In this document: piece by piece, positions 7,577 through 16,875 of the stretch
How the letters are laid out: each line of letters starts with the position of its first letter
How positions within the stretch are numbered: the stretch's first letter is position 1
DNA from: Polaromonas sp. 39-63-25
GTDB lineage: Bacteria > Pseudomonadota > Gammaproteobacteria > Burkholderiales > Burkholderiaceae_C
Length of the DNA: 64,000 bases
Reading direction: 5' to 3'
Assembly: GCF_002278925.1 (NCBI RefSeq)
Contig: NZ_NCJH01000003.1
Span: forward strand, 32,042-96,041
Notes under the pieces: model-generated
What the model saw: only the letters and a program-made list of their open reading frames with translations
The model's database searches: none
What the model was told of the DNA's origin: nothing
Translations under genes and position numbers: made by a program

Positions 7577-10542
7577 AAACGCTGGTGATTGCAGAAAAAC
7601 CCTCGGTTGCACAGGACATCGTGCGGGCGATGACGCCGACCGCGGGCAAGTTTGAAAAGCACGATGAGTACTTTGAGAGCGACGACTGGCTGGTCACCTC
7701 GGCCGTCGGCCACCTGGTGGAAATCCAGGCGCCGGAGGAGTTCGACGTCAAGCGCGGCAAATGGAGTTTTGCCAACCTGCCGGTGATCCCGCCCTACTTC
7801 GACCTCAAGCCGATGGACAAGACCAAGACGCGGCTCAATGCCATCGTCAAGCTGACCAAACGCAAGGACGTGGGCGCCCTCGTCAACGCCTGCGACGCGG
7901 GCCGCGAGGGTGAGCTGATCTTCCGCCTGATCCAGCAGTACGCCAAGAGCGCGCACCCGGTCAAGCGCCTGTGGCTGCAGTCCATGACGCCGGCCGCGAT
8001 CCGCGAAGGTTTTGACAGCCTGCGCACCGATGCGCAGATGTTGCCGCTGGCCGATGCGGCGCGTTGCCGCTCGGAGGCCGACTGGATGGTCGGCATCAAC
8101 GGCACGCGCGCCATGACGGCCTTCAATTCGCGCGATGGCGGCTTCTTTCTGACGACCGTGGGGCGCGTGCAGACGCCGACCTTGTCGGTGGTGGTCGAGC
8201 GCGAGGAAAAAATCCGCAAGTTCGTGTCCAGGGACTACTGGGAAATCCACGCGAGTTTCCTGGCCGAGGCCGGCGAGTACCCGGCCAAGTGGTTTGACCC
8301 GAAGTGGAAAAAAGCGGCCGCCAATGCCGACAACACCGAGCCCGATGCCGAGTTGAAAGCCGACCGCGTCTGGTCCGAACGCGAAGCACTCGCGATTGCC
8401 GAAGCGGTGCGCGGCAAGGCCGCCACGGTGACCGAAGAAAGCAAGCCGACCACGCAGGCCGCGGGGCTGCTGTTTGACCTGACCTCGCTGCAGCGCGAGG
8501 CCAACGGCAAGTTCGGCTTTTCGGCCAAGACCACGCTGTCGATTGCGCAAAGCCTGTATGAACGCCACAAGGCGCTGACCTACCCGCGTACCGATTCGCG
8601 TGCACTGCCGGAGGACTATGTGCCGGTGGTCAAGCAGACCTTTGAAATGCTGGCCGCCAGTTCCATGAAACACCTGGCCCCCCATGCGGCGACGGCGCTC
8701 AAGGGCAACTACATCAAGCCCAGCAAGCGCATTTTCGACAACAGCAAGGTGAGCGATCACTTTGCCATCATCCCAACGCTGCAGGCGCCCAGCGGCCTGA
8801 GTGACGCCGAGCAAAAGCTGTACGACCTGGTGGTGCGCCGCTTCATGGCGGTGTTTTTCCCGAGCGCCGAATACCTGGTGACCACGCGGATTTCCCAGGC
8901 CGTCGGCCACAGCTTCAAGACCGAGGGCAAGGTGCTCGTCAAGCCGGGCTGGCTGGCGATTTACGGCAAGGAAGCCGCCGATGAAGTGGCGGATGCCAAG
9001 GAAGGCGACAAGGGCCAGAGCCTGGTGCCGGTGAAACCCGGCGAGATGGTGCGTGCCGAGGTGGTCGAAGCCAAGGGACTCAAGACCCGTCCACCCGCCC
9101 GCTATTCGGAAGCGACCCTGCTGGGTGCGATGGAAGGCGCCGGCAAGACGATCGACGACGACGAGCTGCGTGAAGCCATGCAGGAAAAAGGGCTGGGCAC
9201 ACCGGCCACGCGCGCGGCCACCATCGAGGGCCTGATCAACGAGAAATACATGCTGCGCGAAGGCCGCGAACTGATTCCGACGGCCAAGGCCTTTCAGCTC
9301 ATGACCTTGCTGCGCGGCCTGGGCGTGGAAGAGCTCTCTCGCGCCGACCTGACCGGCGAGTGGGAATACAAACTCGCGCAGATGGAACACGGCAAGCTCA
9401 GCCGCGAGACCTTCATGGCCGAAATTGCCGCCATGACCAAAAACCTGGTCGACAAGGCCAAGGGTTACGACAAGGACACGATTCCCGGCGACTACGCCAC
9501 GCTGAGCGCGCCCTGCCCCAACTGCGGCGGCGTGATCAAGGAAAACTACCGGCGCTACACCTGCACCGGCAAGAACGGCGCGGAAGGCTGCGGCTTTTCG
9601 TTCGGCAAGACACCGGCCGGCCGCACCTTCGAGGTGGCCGAGGTCGAACAGTTCCTGCGCGACAAGCGGATCGGCCCGCTGGACGGCTTCCGCTCCAAGG
9701 CCGGCTGGCCTTTCACCGCCGAGATGGTCATCAAGTTCGACGAAGAGACCAAGAACTACAAGCTCGAGTTCGACTTCGGCGACGACAAGGCCGGCGAAAC
9801 CGGCGAGATCGTCGACTTCAGCGCCCAGCAGTCACTGGGGGCCTGCCCCAAGTGCGGTGCGGGCGTGTTCGAACACGGCAAGAATTACGTCTGCGAAAAG
9901 TCGGTGCCGACCAACGCGCAACCGACACCGAGCTGCGACTTCAAGACCGGCCAGATGATATTGCAGCAGCCGGTGGAGCGCGAGCAGATGGTCAAGCTGC
10001 TCACGACCGGCAAGACCGATTTGCTCGACAAGTTTGTCTCCATGCGCACGCGCCGCCCCTTCAAGGCCATGCTGGCCTGGGACGCCGAAGCCGGCAAGGT
10101 CAACTTCGAGTTTGCGCCATCCAAGTTTCCGCCGCGCAAGACCGCCGGCCCGCCGCGGACCGGCACGGTGAAAACGCCGTTCGGGAAAACAGTGGCCGCG
10201 AAGACTGCCGGACCCGCCGCCAAAAAGGCGGCGGCCAAAAAAGTCGCGGCCAAAAAAGCCCCCGCTGCCAAAACCGCCAAGCCGAAAGTGCCGCGCGTTG
10301 CCAAGCCAGGCAGTGGCCTCAAACCCAGCGACGCACTGGCCGCGGTGATTGGTTCCGAACCGGTGGCGCGCACCCAGGTCATCAAGAAACTCTGGGACTA
10401 CATCAAGGCCGAAGGCCTGCAGGACGCGGCCAACAAACGCGCCATCAACGCCGATGCCAAGCTGCTGGCTGTGTTCGGCAAGCCGCAGGTGACGATGTTT
10501 GAGCTGGCGGGGATTGTCGGGAAGCATTTGACAGCCGAGTAA
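7573..10542 (+). CDS. topB: DNA topoisomerase III with C-terminal zinc domains, basic linker and SWIB domain
   Basis: A type IA topoisomerase that relaxes or decatenates DNA through a 5'-phosphotyrosine. The Toprim motifs are KTLVIAEKPSVAQDI at the N-terminus and NACDAGREGELIFR near residue 112. The active tyrosine is Tyr337 in ALTYPRTDSRALP. Two C-terminal zinc-ribbon or Topo_C repeats follow (CPNCGGVIKENYRRYTC and CPKCGAGVFEHGKNYVC), then a Lys/Ala linker (AAKKAAAKKVAAKKAPAAK, about 875-895) and a SWIB/MDM2-type domain (about 913-989, LKPSDALAAVIGSEPVARTQ to the end). At 989 aa it is much longer than the E. coli enzyme (about 650 aa). It sits next to a SET-domain gene. Confidence 0.93.
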   Translation: MKTLVIAEKPSVAQDIVRAMTPTAGKFEKHDEYFESDDWLVTSAVGHLVEIQAPEEFDVKRGKWSFANLPVIPPYFDLKPMDKTKTRLNAIVKLTKRKDVGALVNACDAGREGELIFRLIQQYAKSAHPVKRLWLQSMTPAAIREGFDSLRTDAQMLPLADAARCRSEADWMVGINGTRAMTAFNSRDGGFFLTTVGRVQTPTLSVVVEREEKIRKFVSRDYWEIHASFLAEAGEYPAKWFDPKWKKAAANADNTEPDAELKADRVWSEREALAIAEAVRGKAATVTEESKPTTQAAGLLFDLTSLQREANGKFGFSAKTTLSIAQSLYERHKALTYPRTDSRALPEDYVPVVKQTFEMLAASSMKHLAPHAATALKGNYIKPSKRIFDNSKVSDHFAIIPTLQAPSGLSDAEQKLYDLVVRRFMAVFFPSAEYLVTTRISQAVGHSFKTEGKVLVKPGWLAIYGKEAADEVADAKEGDKGQSLVPVKPGEMVRAEVVEAKGLKTRPPARYSEATLLGAMEGAGKTIDDDELREAMQEKGLGTPATRAATIEGLINEKYMLREGRELIPTAKAFQLMTLLRGLGVEELSRADLTGEWEYKLAQMEHGKLSRETFMAEIAAMTKNLVDKAKGYDKDTIPGDYATLSAPCPNCGGVIKENYRRYTCTGKNGAEGCGFSFGKTPAGRTFEVAEVEQFLRDKRIGPLDGFRSKAGWPFTAEMVIKFDEETKNYKLEFDFGDDKAGETGEIVDFSAQQSLGACPKCGAGVFEHGKNYVCEKSVPTNAQPTPSCDFKTGQMILQQPVEREQMVKLLTTGKTDLLDKFVSMRTRRPFKAMLAWDAEAGKVNFEFAPSKFPPRKTAGPPRTGTVKTPFGKTVAAKTAGPAAKKAAAKKVAAKKAPAAKTAKPKVPRVAKPGSGLKPSDALAAVIGSEPVARTQVIKKLWDYIKAEGLQDAANKRAINADAKLLAVFGKPQVTMFELAGIVGKHLTAE

Positions 10543-10599
10543 ATTCCACGGCTTTGCACGGCTCCCTTCGCCGGCATCACGCTGCGACCGCGGTCTGCC

Positions 10600-11090
10600 T
10601 TGGACAGTAGGGGCAACTCCCCACCCCTAGCCCCTGCCCTCGCCCCGCTGGGCGATGGAGGGGGACTTCATTTGGCTGCGTGTGTTGCGTCCGCGTGCAA
10701 ACATCACAGCCACGTTCTCCGACCTGACGCGCTGCGCGCGTCAGGTCTCTCCGAATTCGGAGTTTGGTATTTCTCTTCGTTCCCTCCCCGTCGGGCTGGG
10801 CCGAGGAGCGCAGGCAAAAGCGGATCAGGGCTCGCGATTGTCTGAGGCGGAGCCGAGTTCGAGCGAGCCCCCGCTTTTGTCGAGCACCGCAGGCTGCCTG
10901 GAGCGAAGCGGAAGGACCCAGACCATCGGGTCGCCTTTTCTTTGGGTACTTTCTTTTGGCGACGCAAAAGTAAAGTGCCTCGCCCGCCGGGGCGAGACCC
11001 GGCCTGCAGGCGAACCACACACGGTCAAAAACACAGTCGGTAGCCGGCAAACATGGATCTCGGATCAAGTCCGGAATGGACCCGTGTCAG
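10600..11090. repeat. Gene-free repeat and palindrome region between topB and the hydrolase gene
   Basis: The 630-bp gap 10543-11172 has open frames on both strands but none resembles a protein. It contains a perfect hairpin at 10721-10747 (12-bp arms GACCTGACGCGC around TGC), a 14-bp palindrome CTCCGAATTCGGAG at 10749-10762, and a TTTGGGTACTTTCTTTTGGC segment followed by GACGCAAAAGTAAAGTGCC (about 10940-10980). I recognise the last as a widespread intergenic element in betaproteobacteria and xanthomonads. A degenerate CTCGGATCAAGTCCGGA piece lies at 11055-11075. It is probably a stack of dispersed elements and a recombination-prone spacer. Confidence 0.55.
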
Positions 11091-11095
11091 GAAAT

Positions 11096-11150
11096 TTTGC
11101 TATAAATTAGGTAGCTGTTTGCGCTTGTCCAGTAAGGGCTGGAGGCTTGT
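11096..11150. repeat. Dispersed repeat family A, copy 2 (inverted orientation)
   Basis: TATAAATTAGGTAGCTGTTT followed by GCGCTTGTCCAGTAAGGGCT is the reverse orientation of the family A unit (AGCTAC, then GCGC, then the CAGCCC lead). It sits 20 bp beyond the 3' end of the minus-strand hydrolase gene. Confidence 0.55.
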
Positions 11151-11172
11151 TCGGCACGCAGCCGGCGGCATG

Positions 11173-12000
11173 TCAGGCCGTAGCGTGCTTCTTCGCCGCC
11201 GCCACCGCGGAAAGAAAATCCTCCAGTACCGCCGCATCGTCAATCGTGTCCGAACCCGGCTGGTGAAACTCGGGGTGCCACTGCAGCGCCGCGATGTAGC
11301 TTTTGGCCGGGTCCTTGCGGCGTATGGCTTCCACCATGCCGTCGGGCACGCTGAAGGCTTCGGCCACGAACTCGGGCGCCAGCTTCTTGATGCCTTGATG
11401 GTGAATGCTGTTGACACGTGCGCGTTCCACGCCAGGGTAAAGGCGGGACAACTGCGTGCCCTGCACGATCTCCACGCTGTGGAAGTTCTGGTCGTAGACC
11501 ACCGCGTCGCGATGCAGGAAGGACTCGGGCACCTGGGTGGCGATGTCCTGGTACAGCGTGCCGCCGAAGGCCACATTGAGCAGCTGCAGGCCGCGGCAGA
11601 TGCCGAACACCGGCTTGCCGGCTTTTTCGAAAGACGCCACCATGGCCTTGTCGTAGTCGTCGCGCACGCGGTCGCCGGACCAGCGTTCTTCGAGCGGCTC
11701 TTCGCCGTAGCTGCCGGGCCAGACATCGGCGCCGCCGTGCAGCACCAGGCCGTCGAGCCACTGGGCATAGTCGTCGAAACCCGCATCGCCGCGCTGGGTG
11801 GCGCCGGTCGGACAGGGCACCATGACCACCATCGCGCCCGAGGACATGATCCAGTGGGCGACCGTCTGCTCGACGTATTGCAGGGTTTTGCCGGTGAACA
11901 GCGAACGCGTCGGGTCGGCGTGGGAAAAGCAGGCCGAGAGGCCGATTTTGAGCCGGGTGCGCATGTGGCGCTGGCTGTTCATGGCTGTCGTTTTGCGCAT
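11173..12000 (-). CDS. Gamma-glutamyl-gamma-aminobutyrate hydrolase family protein (peptidase C26)
   Basis: A class I glutamine amidotransferase-like hydrolase of about 275 aa in the PuuD family. The nucleophile elbow is GICRGLQLLNVAFGGTLYQD and the catalytic His-Glu pair is in QWHPEFH; DGLVLHGGADVWPGSYGEE is also typical. PuuD releases GABA from gamma-glutamyl-GABA in putrescine breakdown, but there are no other puu genes nearby, so the true substrate is uncertain. Starts at 11982 and 11964 are also possible. No partner gene is obviously co-transcribed; the sensor kinase gene lies 62 bp upstream in the same direction. Confidence 0.85.
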   Translation of the reverse strand: MRKTTAMNSQRHMRTRLKIGLSACFSHADPTRSLFTGKTLQYVEQTVAHWIMSSGAMVVMVPCPTGATQRGDAGFDDYAQWLDGLVLHGGADVWPGSYGEEPLEERWSGDRVRDDYDKAMVASFEKAGKPVFGICRGLQLLNVAFGGTLYQDIATQVPESFLHRDAVVYDQNFHSVEIVQGTQLSRLYPGVERARVNSIHHQGIKKLAPEFVAEAFSVPDGMVEAIRRKDPAKSYIAALQWHPEFHQPGSDTIDDAAVLEDFLSAVAAAKKHATA

Positions 12001-12062
12001 CGCGGATCCAGTCGCAGGTCGTCGGTTCGGGGGCAGTGCCCAGTGTAGTGAGGTGCCGGCCT

Positions 12063-13505
12063 TTATTCCTGCGGCAGGTCGGCAAACCCCATGAACCGAA
12101 CGGTGATGCGTGTCCCCGGCGGCGTGTGGCCGGGCACGGCGTCATCAACCGCGACGGTGGCGCCATGCTGTTTGGCGATTTCCTCCGCGATGGCGAGCCC
12201 CAGTCCCGAACCGTCGACATTGGTGCCGAGCGCGCGGTAAAACGGCTGCAGCACCAGCTCGCGCTCGGCGGCCGGGATGCCCGGGCCCGAGTCCTCGACC
12301 TGCAGCACCACCACGCCGCTGAAGCGGTCGGTCAGCAGGCGCACCGTGACCTGCCCGCCCTCGGGTGTGTAGTTGAGCGCGTTGTCCAGGAGGTTGCGCG
12401 TCAGCTCCTTGAGCAGTGTGGGGTTGGCTTCCAGCATGTTGGCGGCTTCGCCGGCCGGCGGGCCTTCGTAGCCGAGGTCGATGCGTTTTTCCAGCGCCCG
12501 CGGCACCGAGTCCTGGATGGCCTCGGCCAGGATGTGCACCAGGTCCAGCCGCTGCTTGGCCAGGCTGCGGCCGGTGGTTTCAGCGCGGGCCAGGGCCAGC
12601 AACTGATTCACGGTGTGGGTGGCGCGTATGCTGGCGCGGCCGATCTGCTTGAGGGACTTTTTCAGTTCGTCGGCGTCGGTTTCGCGCTGTGCCAGGTCGG
12701 CCTGCATGCGCAGCCCGGCCAGCGGGGTCTTGAGCTGATGGGCGGCGTCGGCCAGAAAGCGCTTCTGCGTGGTCAGCAGCACCTTGAGCCGGCCCAGCAG
12801 GTCGTTGATGGACGACACCAGTGGCGCGACTTCTTCGGGCACGATGCTTTCGTCGAGCGGGCTCATGTCGTCGGACTTGCGTGCGCGTATGCGTTTTTCC
12901 AGCTGGTCCAGCGGCTTGATGCCGCGCACCAGCGCCAGCCAGACCAGCAGCACGGCCAGCGGCAGCGTGACAAACTGCGGCACCATCACGCCCTTGACGA
13001 TCTCGGTGGCCAGCGTCTTGCGCTTTTCCAGCGTCTCGGCCACCTGGATCAGGATCGGGTGGCCGCCCGCCACATCGACCTTGATCCAGGTGTAGGCCAC
13101 ACGCACGTCCTGCCCCTGCATGATGTCCTCGCGCAGCCGTACTTCGCCGTCAAAGGTCATCTCCTCGTCTGTCGGCAGGGGCAGGTCGTGTTCGCCGCTG
13201 ATGAACTCGCCGCGCGCGCCCAGCACCTGGTAGAACACCAGGTCGGTGTCGTCGGCACGCAGGATCTCGCGTGCCGGCGCCGTCAGGTTGAACTGCACCT
13301 GCTTGTTTTTGACGACGATCAGTTTGCTCAGCGCCTGCACGTTGTACTCGAGCGCGCGGTCAAAGGGTTTGCCGGCAATGTTCTGCGCCACCAGCCAGGT
13401 CAGCGCCAGGCTGATCGGCCACAGCAACAGCAGCGGCGTGAGCATCCAGTCGAGGATCTCCCCGAACAGGCTGCGCCGTTCGCGCTGAAAGAGTCTCAGT
13501 GCCAC
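12063..13505 (-). CDS. Sensor histidine kinase, TctE-like
   Basis: A 480-aa inner-membrane kinase. TM1 (about 20-42, LTPLLLLWPISLALTWLVA) and TM2 (about 165-190) flank a periplasmic sensor of the 2CSK_N type. HAMP-like residues follow (RGIKPLDQLEKRIRAR). The phosphoacceptor His is in FLADAAHQLKTPLAGLRMQ, and the HATPase domain has NLLDNALNYTPEGG, VEDSGPGIP and GSGLGLAI. TctE homologues sense tricarboxylates and regulate tctCBA; no tripartite tricarboxylate transporter is nearby, so the ligand is unknown. Its response regulator gene lies upstream, separated by 134 bp that contain a dispersed repeat. Confidence 0.9.
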   Translation of the reverse strand: MALRLFQRERRSLFGEILDWMLTPLLLLWPISLALTWLVAQNIAGKPFDRALEYNVQALSKLIVVKNKQVQFNLTAPAREILRADDTDLVFYQVLGARGEFISGEHDLPLPTDEEMTFDGEVRLREDIMQGQDVRVAYTWIKVDVAGGHPILIQVAETLEKRKTLATEIVKGVMVPQFVTLPLAVLLVWLALVRGIKPLDQLEKRIRARKSDDMSPLDESIVPEEVAPLVSSINDLLGRLKVLLTTQKRFLADAAHQLKTPLAGLRMQADLAQRETDADELKKSLKQIGRASIRATHTVNQLLALARAETTGRSLAKQRLDLVHILAEAIQDSVPRALEKRIDLGYEGPPAGEAANMLEANPTLLKELTRNLLDNALNYTPEGGQVTVRLLTDRFSGVVVLQVEDSGPGIPAAERELVLQPFYRALGTNVDGSGLGLAIAEEIAKQHGATVAVDDAVPGHTPPGTRITVRFMGFADLPQE

Positions 13506-13542
13506 AGCTCGAAAAGTACGGTGGCGTTGTCTTCAAGCCGGC

Positions 13543-13631
13543 CGGGGCCGCGGAGCCGGCTTTGTCGGGCCGCAGGCGCAGCGGCCCCCTCGGGGGGCAG
13601 AGAGCTACGCGCAGCGAGCGAACGTGGGGGC
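13543..13631. repeat. GC-rich hairpin repeat (family B), copy 1, inside the two-component operon
   Basis: GGCCGGGGCCGCGGAGCCGG, a CGCAGGCGCAGCGGCCCCC segment and then TCGGGGGGCAG form nested stems, including CCCCC-TCG-GGGGG. A closely similar unit lies at 45226-45318. Both copies begin within 10 nt beyond the stop codon of a minus-strand gene (the response regulator here, purB there). It may act as an mRNA-end stabiliser or attenuator and here separates regulator from kinase. Confidence 0.65.
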
Positions 13632-13639
13632 CACATTCA

Positions 13640-14314
13640 CTAGCCTGGGATCTTCTCTAGGCAGTAGCCCAAGCCGCGCACTGTGGCAATCCGCACCGGG
13701 CCTTTTTCGATTTTCTTGCGCAGCCGGTGGATGTAGACCTCGATCGCATTGTTGCTGACCTCCTCGCCCCATTCGCACAGGCGCTCGACCAGTTGGTCCT
13801 TGCTGACCAGGCGGCCGGCGCGTTGCAGCAGCACTTCCAGCAGCCCGAGTTCGCGCGCCGACAGCTCCAGCATCTGCCCGTCGATGGTGGCCACGCGGCC
13901 GGCCTGGTCGTACACCAGCGGGCCGTGCTTGATGGTGCTGCTGGCGCCGCCCATGCCGCGCCGGATCAGCGCGCGCACCCGCGCTTCGAGCTCCTGCAAC
14001 GAAAACGGTTTGGCCATGTAATCGTCGGCGCCGTAGTCCAGGCCCTTGACGCGTTCCTCGACGCTGTCGGCGGCGGTGAGGATCAGCACCGGCATGGCCG
14101 AGCCGCGCGCGCGCAGGCGCTTGAGCACTTCCAGCCCGTGCATGCGCGGCAGGCCCAGGTCCAGGATCAAGAGGTCGAACTCGGTGTTGGTCATCAGCGC
14201 GGCATCGGCTTCGGTGCCGCTGGCCACGTGGTCGGCCGCCGCGCCGGAAGCCCGCAGCGTACGCAGCAAGCCGTCGGCCAGCACCTGGTCGTCTTCGGCA
14301 ATCAAAATACGCAT
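13640..14314 (-). CDS. OmpR/PhoB-family response regulator, TctD-like
   Basis: A 224-aa regulator: receiver domain with acidic pocket ED (residues 7-9) and phosphoacceptor Asp in LLILDLGLPRMHG (about 51), the conserved Thr and Lys (LILTAAD, MAKPFS), then a winged-helix domain (ELSARELGLLEVLLQRAGRL through VYIHRLRKKIEKG). It pairs with the downstream TctE-like kinase. The start ATG at 14314 is preceded by CAGGAG (CTCCTG at 14322-14327 on the plus strand). Confidence 0.92.
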   Translation of the reverse strand: MRILIAEDDQVLADGLLRTLRASGAAADHVASGTEADAALMTNTEFDLLILDLGLPRMHGLEVLKRLRARGSAMPVLILTAADSVEERVKGLDYGADDYMAKPFSLQELEARVRALIRRGMGGASSTIKHGPLVYDQAGRVATIDGQMLELSARELGLLEVLLQRAGRLVSKDQLVERLCEWGEEVSNNAIEVYIHRLRKKIEKGPVRIATVRGLGYCLEKIPG

Positions 14315-14428
14315 GTTTGTCTCCTGAGGGGGTCCCTGGCGCGGTCCGGCGGAACGTACAGGGTGAAACGGCTCTGGGGCTGTTTTCCAAATTCTAGGCT
14401 TTTATCGGCTGTGGTTTGCTGACAGACT

Positions 14429-14932
14429 TCAAGCGCCGGCATACGCTTCCAGCCCCAGCGCCACCACGGTGGCCACGTCGGTGCCCACAGCCTGGCGGAA
14501 TTCGGCTTCGGCCTGCGCCACAGCGTCGCGAAAGGCCTGCAGCCAGAGCAGGCCGGCGGCGGTGAACACCACGGTGCGGGCGCGCCTGTCGTGCGGATCG
14601 GGCTCGCGTATGACCAGGCCCCAGGCCTCGCACTGGTCCACCAGGTCGCCCATGGCCTGCTTGCTCATGCCGGCGCTTTGCGCCAGGTCGGTCAGGCGCG
14701 AACCGCCGACCGCCAGGTGGCGCGTGATGTGGATGTGCGCCGCACCCACCTGGGCACGGGCCGCCAGATTCGACAGCGCCAGCGGCACGTCCACGTTGCG
14801 CGCCATCAGCACCAGCACCCGTTCGTCGAAGCGCCGCAAGGCGTGGCCCAGCAGGCGGCCCAGGTGCGTGAGGCGCCAGTTTTCCTCGTCAGCAGGCGGG
14901 TGGATGGGGGCGTCAACAAGGCTGGAATCCAT
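14429..14932 (-). CDS. MarR-family transcriptional regulator
   Basis: A 167-aa MarR winged-helix protein: dimerisation helices at both ends, a helix-turn-helix around GGSRLTDLAQSAGMSKQAM and the wing EPDPHDRRARTVVFTAAG (the D-x-R-x4 signature). No divergent or adjacent target gene is obvious; the neighbours are the two-component system and recA. It lies 167 bp upstream of recA in the opposite direction, so its promoter shares the intergenic region that holds the LexA box. Confidence 0.88.
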   Translation of the reverse strand: MDSSLVDAPIHPPADEENWRLTHLGRLLGHALRRFDERVLVLMARNVDVPLALSNLAARAQVGAAHIHITRHLAVGGSRLTDLAQSAGMSKQAMGDLVDQCEAWGLVIREPDPHDRRARTVVFTAAGLLWLQAFRDAVAQAEAEFRQAVGTDVATVVALGLEAYAGA

Positions 14933-15029
14933 GCCGAAAATGATAAACCCAATTGATCAGGCAAACTGACTAAAAACAGGGTTTACTTATTTATATGACA
15001 GCCATAAAGTACTGGTCATGCACCCAGTA

Positions 15030-15045
15030 CTGTAATTAAAAGCAG
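15030..15045. promoter_or_regulatory. LexA (SOS) box upstream of recA
   Basis: CTGTAATTAAAAGCAG, preceded by TA, closely fits the proteobacterial LexA consensus CTGT-N8-ACAG (the right half has G instead of A at its first position). It lies 54 bp upstream of the recA start, where the promoter should be. The MarR gene starts 98 bp away on the other strand. Confidence 0.8.
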
Positions 15046-15099
15046 AGCTGGTATCCGAAGCCAAAAGTTTTCCCTCACCGACCCTCAAGGAGTTTTTCC

Positions 15100-16215
<1,116 letters not shown>

Positions 16216-16242
16216 AAAGACGGGGCTGGTATGCCAGGTTTT

Positions 16243-16301
16243 ATGCCAAATCAGGCTCCAGCCCTTGTCTGTAAATCGCAAGTAGCTATCAAAACAGTAG
16301 T
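16243..16301. repeat. Dispersed repeat family A, copy 3 (recA-recX gap)
   Basis: CAAATCAGGCTCCAGCCCTT, GTCTGTAAATCGCAAGTAGC and TATCAAAACAGTAG give the full family A order. Placement between recA and recX could affect read-through or mRNA stability of recX; this is inference. Confidence 0.65.
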
Positions 16302-16322
16302 AGTTGACGACGGAATGTCGGC

Positions 16323-16796
16323 ATGACACCAGGCAAACCTCCCGCGACACCGGGTTTCGGCCTGTCCCTCAAAGGCCGGGCCTTGCGCTGTCTCGCGCAA
16401 CGTGAGCACTCGCGCAGCGAGCTCGAGCGCAAGCTGGCAGCACATGCCGAGTCGCCCGAGCAACTGGCCCAGGTGCTGGACGACCTGCAGGCCAAGGACT
16501 TCATCAGCGAGGCGCGGGTGGTGGAATCGGTCATCAACCGGCGCGCCGCGCGTTTTGGTGCGGCGCGCATCCGCCATGAGCTGCAGGGCAAGGGACTGGC
16601 GCCCGAGGCTGTGGCCGAAGCTGTGAGCAGCCTGAAAGCCAGTGAGGTCGAACGCGCCCGCGAGGTCTGGCGCAGGAAGTTCGGCGAGCCGGCGGCCGAC
16701 GCCGCAGCCCGCGGAAAGCAGATGCGTTTTCTGGCGGCTCGCGGTTTTGGGGCGGAGGCGATCCGCCGTGTGGTGTCGCAAGCCGAGGACGACTGA
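16323..16796 (+). CDS. recX: Regulatory protein RecX
   Basis: A 157-aa modulator that binds RecA filaments and inhibits strand exchange and coprotease activity. It consists of the three tandem three-helix repeats typical of RecX (GRALRCLAQREHSRSELERK, LDDLQAKDFISEARVVESVI, then RGKQMRFLAARGFGAEAIRR). The position immediately downstream of recA is the conserved arrangement in betaproteobacteria. The N-terminus is slightly extended by a Pro-rich segment. Confidence 0.92.
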   Translation: MTPGKPPATPGFGLSLKGRALRCLAQREHSRSELERKLAAHAESPEQLAQVLDDLQAKDFISEARVVESVINRRAARFGAARIRHELQGKGLAPEAVAEAVSSLKASEVERAREVWRRKFGEPAADAAARGKQMRFLAARGFGAEAIRRVVSQAEDD

Positions 16797-16819
16797 CGGC
16801 GGCCACCCCTGTTTCAAGG

Positions 16820-16875
16820 AATTGGCCTCTAGCCCAATCAACGCGGGCGCCAACAGCTACAAAATATGTAGCGCC
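16820..16875. repeat. Dispersed repeat family A, copy 4
   Basis: GGCCTCTAGCCCAATCAACG, CGGGCGCCAACAGCTAC and AAAATATGTAGCG. It occupies the short space between the convergent 3' ends of recX and argC. Confidence 0.65.

Noticed and set aside
7402-9390. 662-aa minus-strand open frame across topB
   Set aside because: It is antisense to a clear topoisomerase III gene; its His/Arg/Gly-rich composition is typical of the reverse frame of high-GC coding DNA.
10577-11068. Several overlapping 60-160 aa open frames downstream of topB
   Set aside because: They lie across palindromes and dispersed repeats, lack ribosome sites and do not resemble proteins.
12036-13643. 535-aa plus-strand open frame over the sensor kinase
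   Set aside because: Antisense to a full histidine kinase; composition as expected from a reverse frame.
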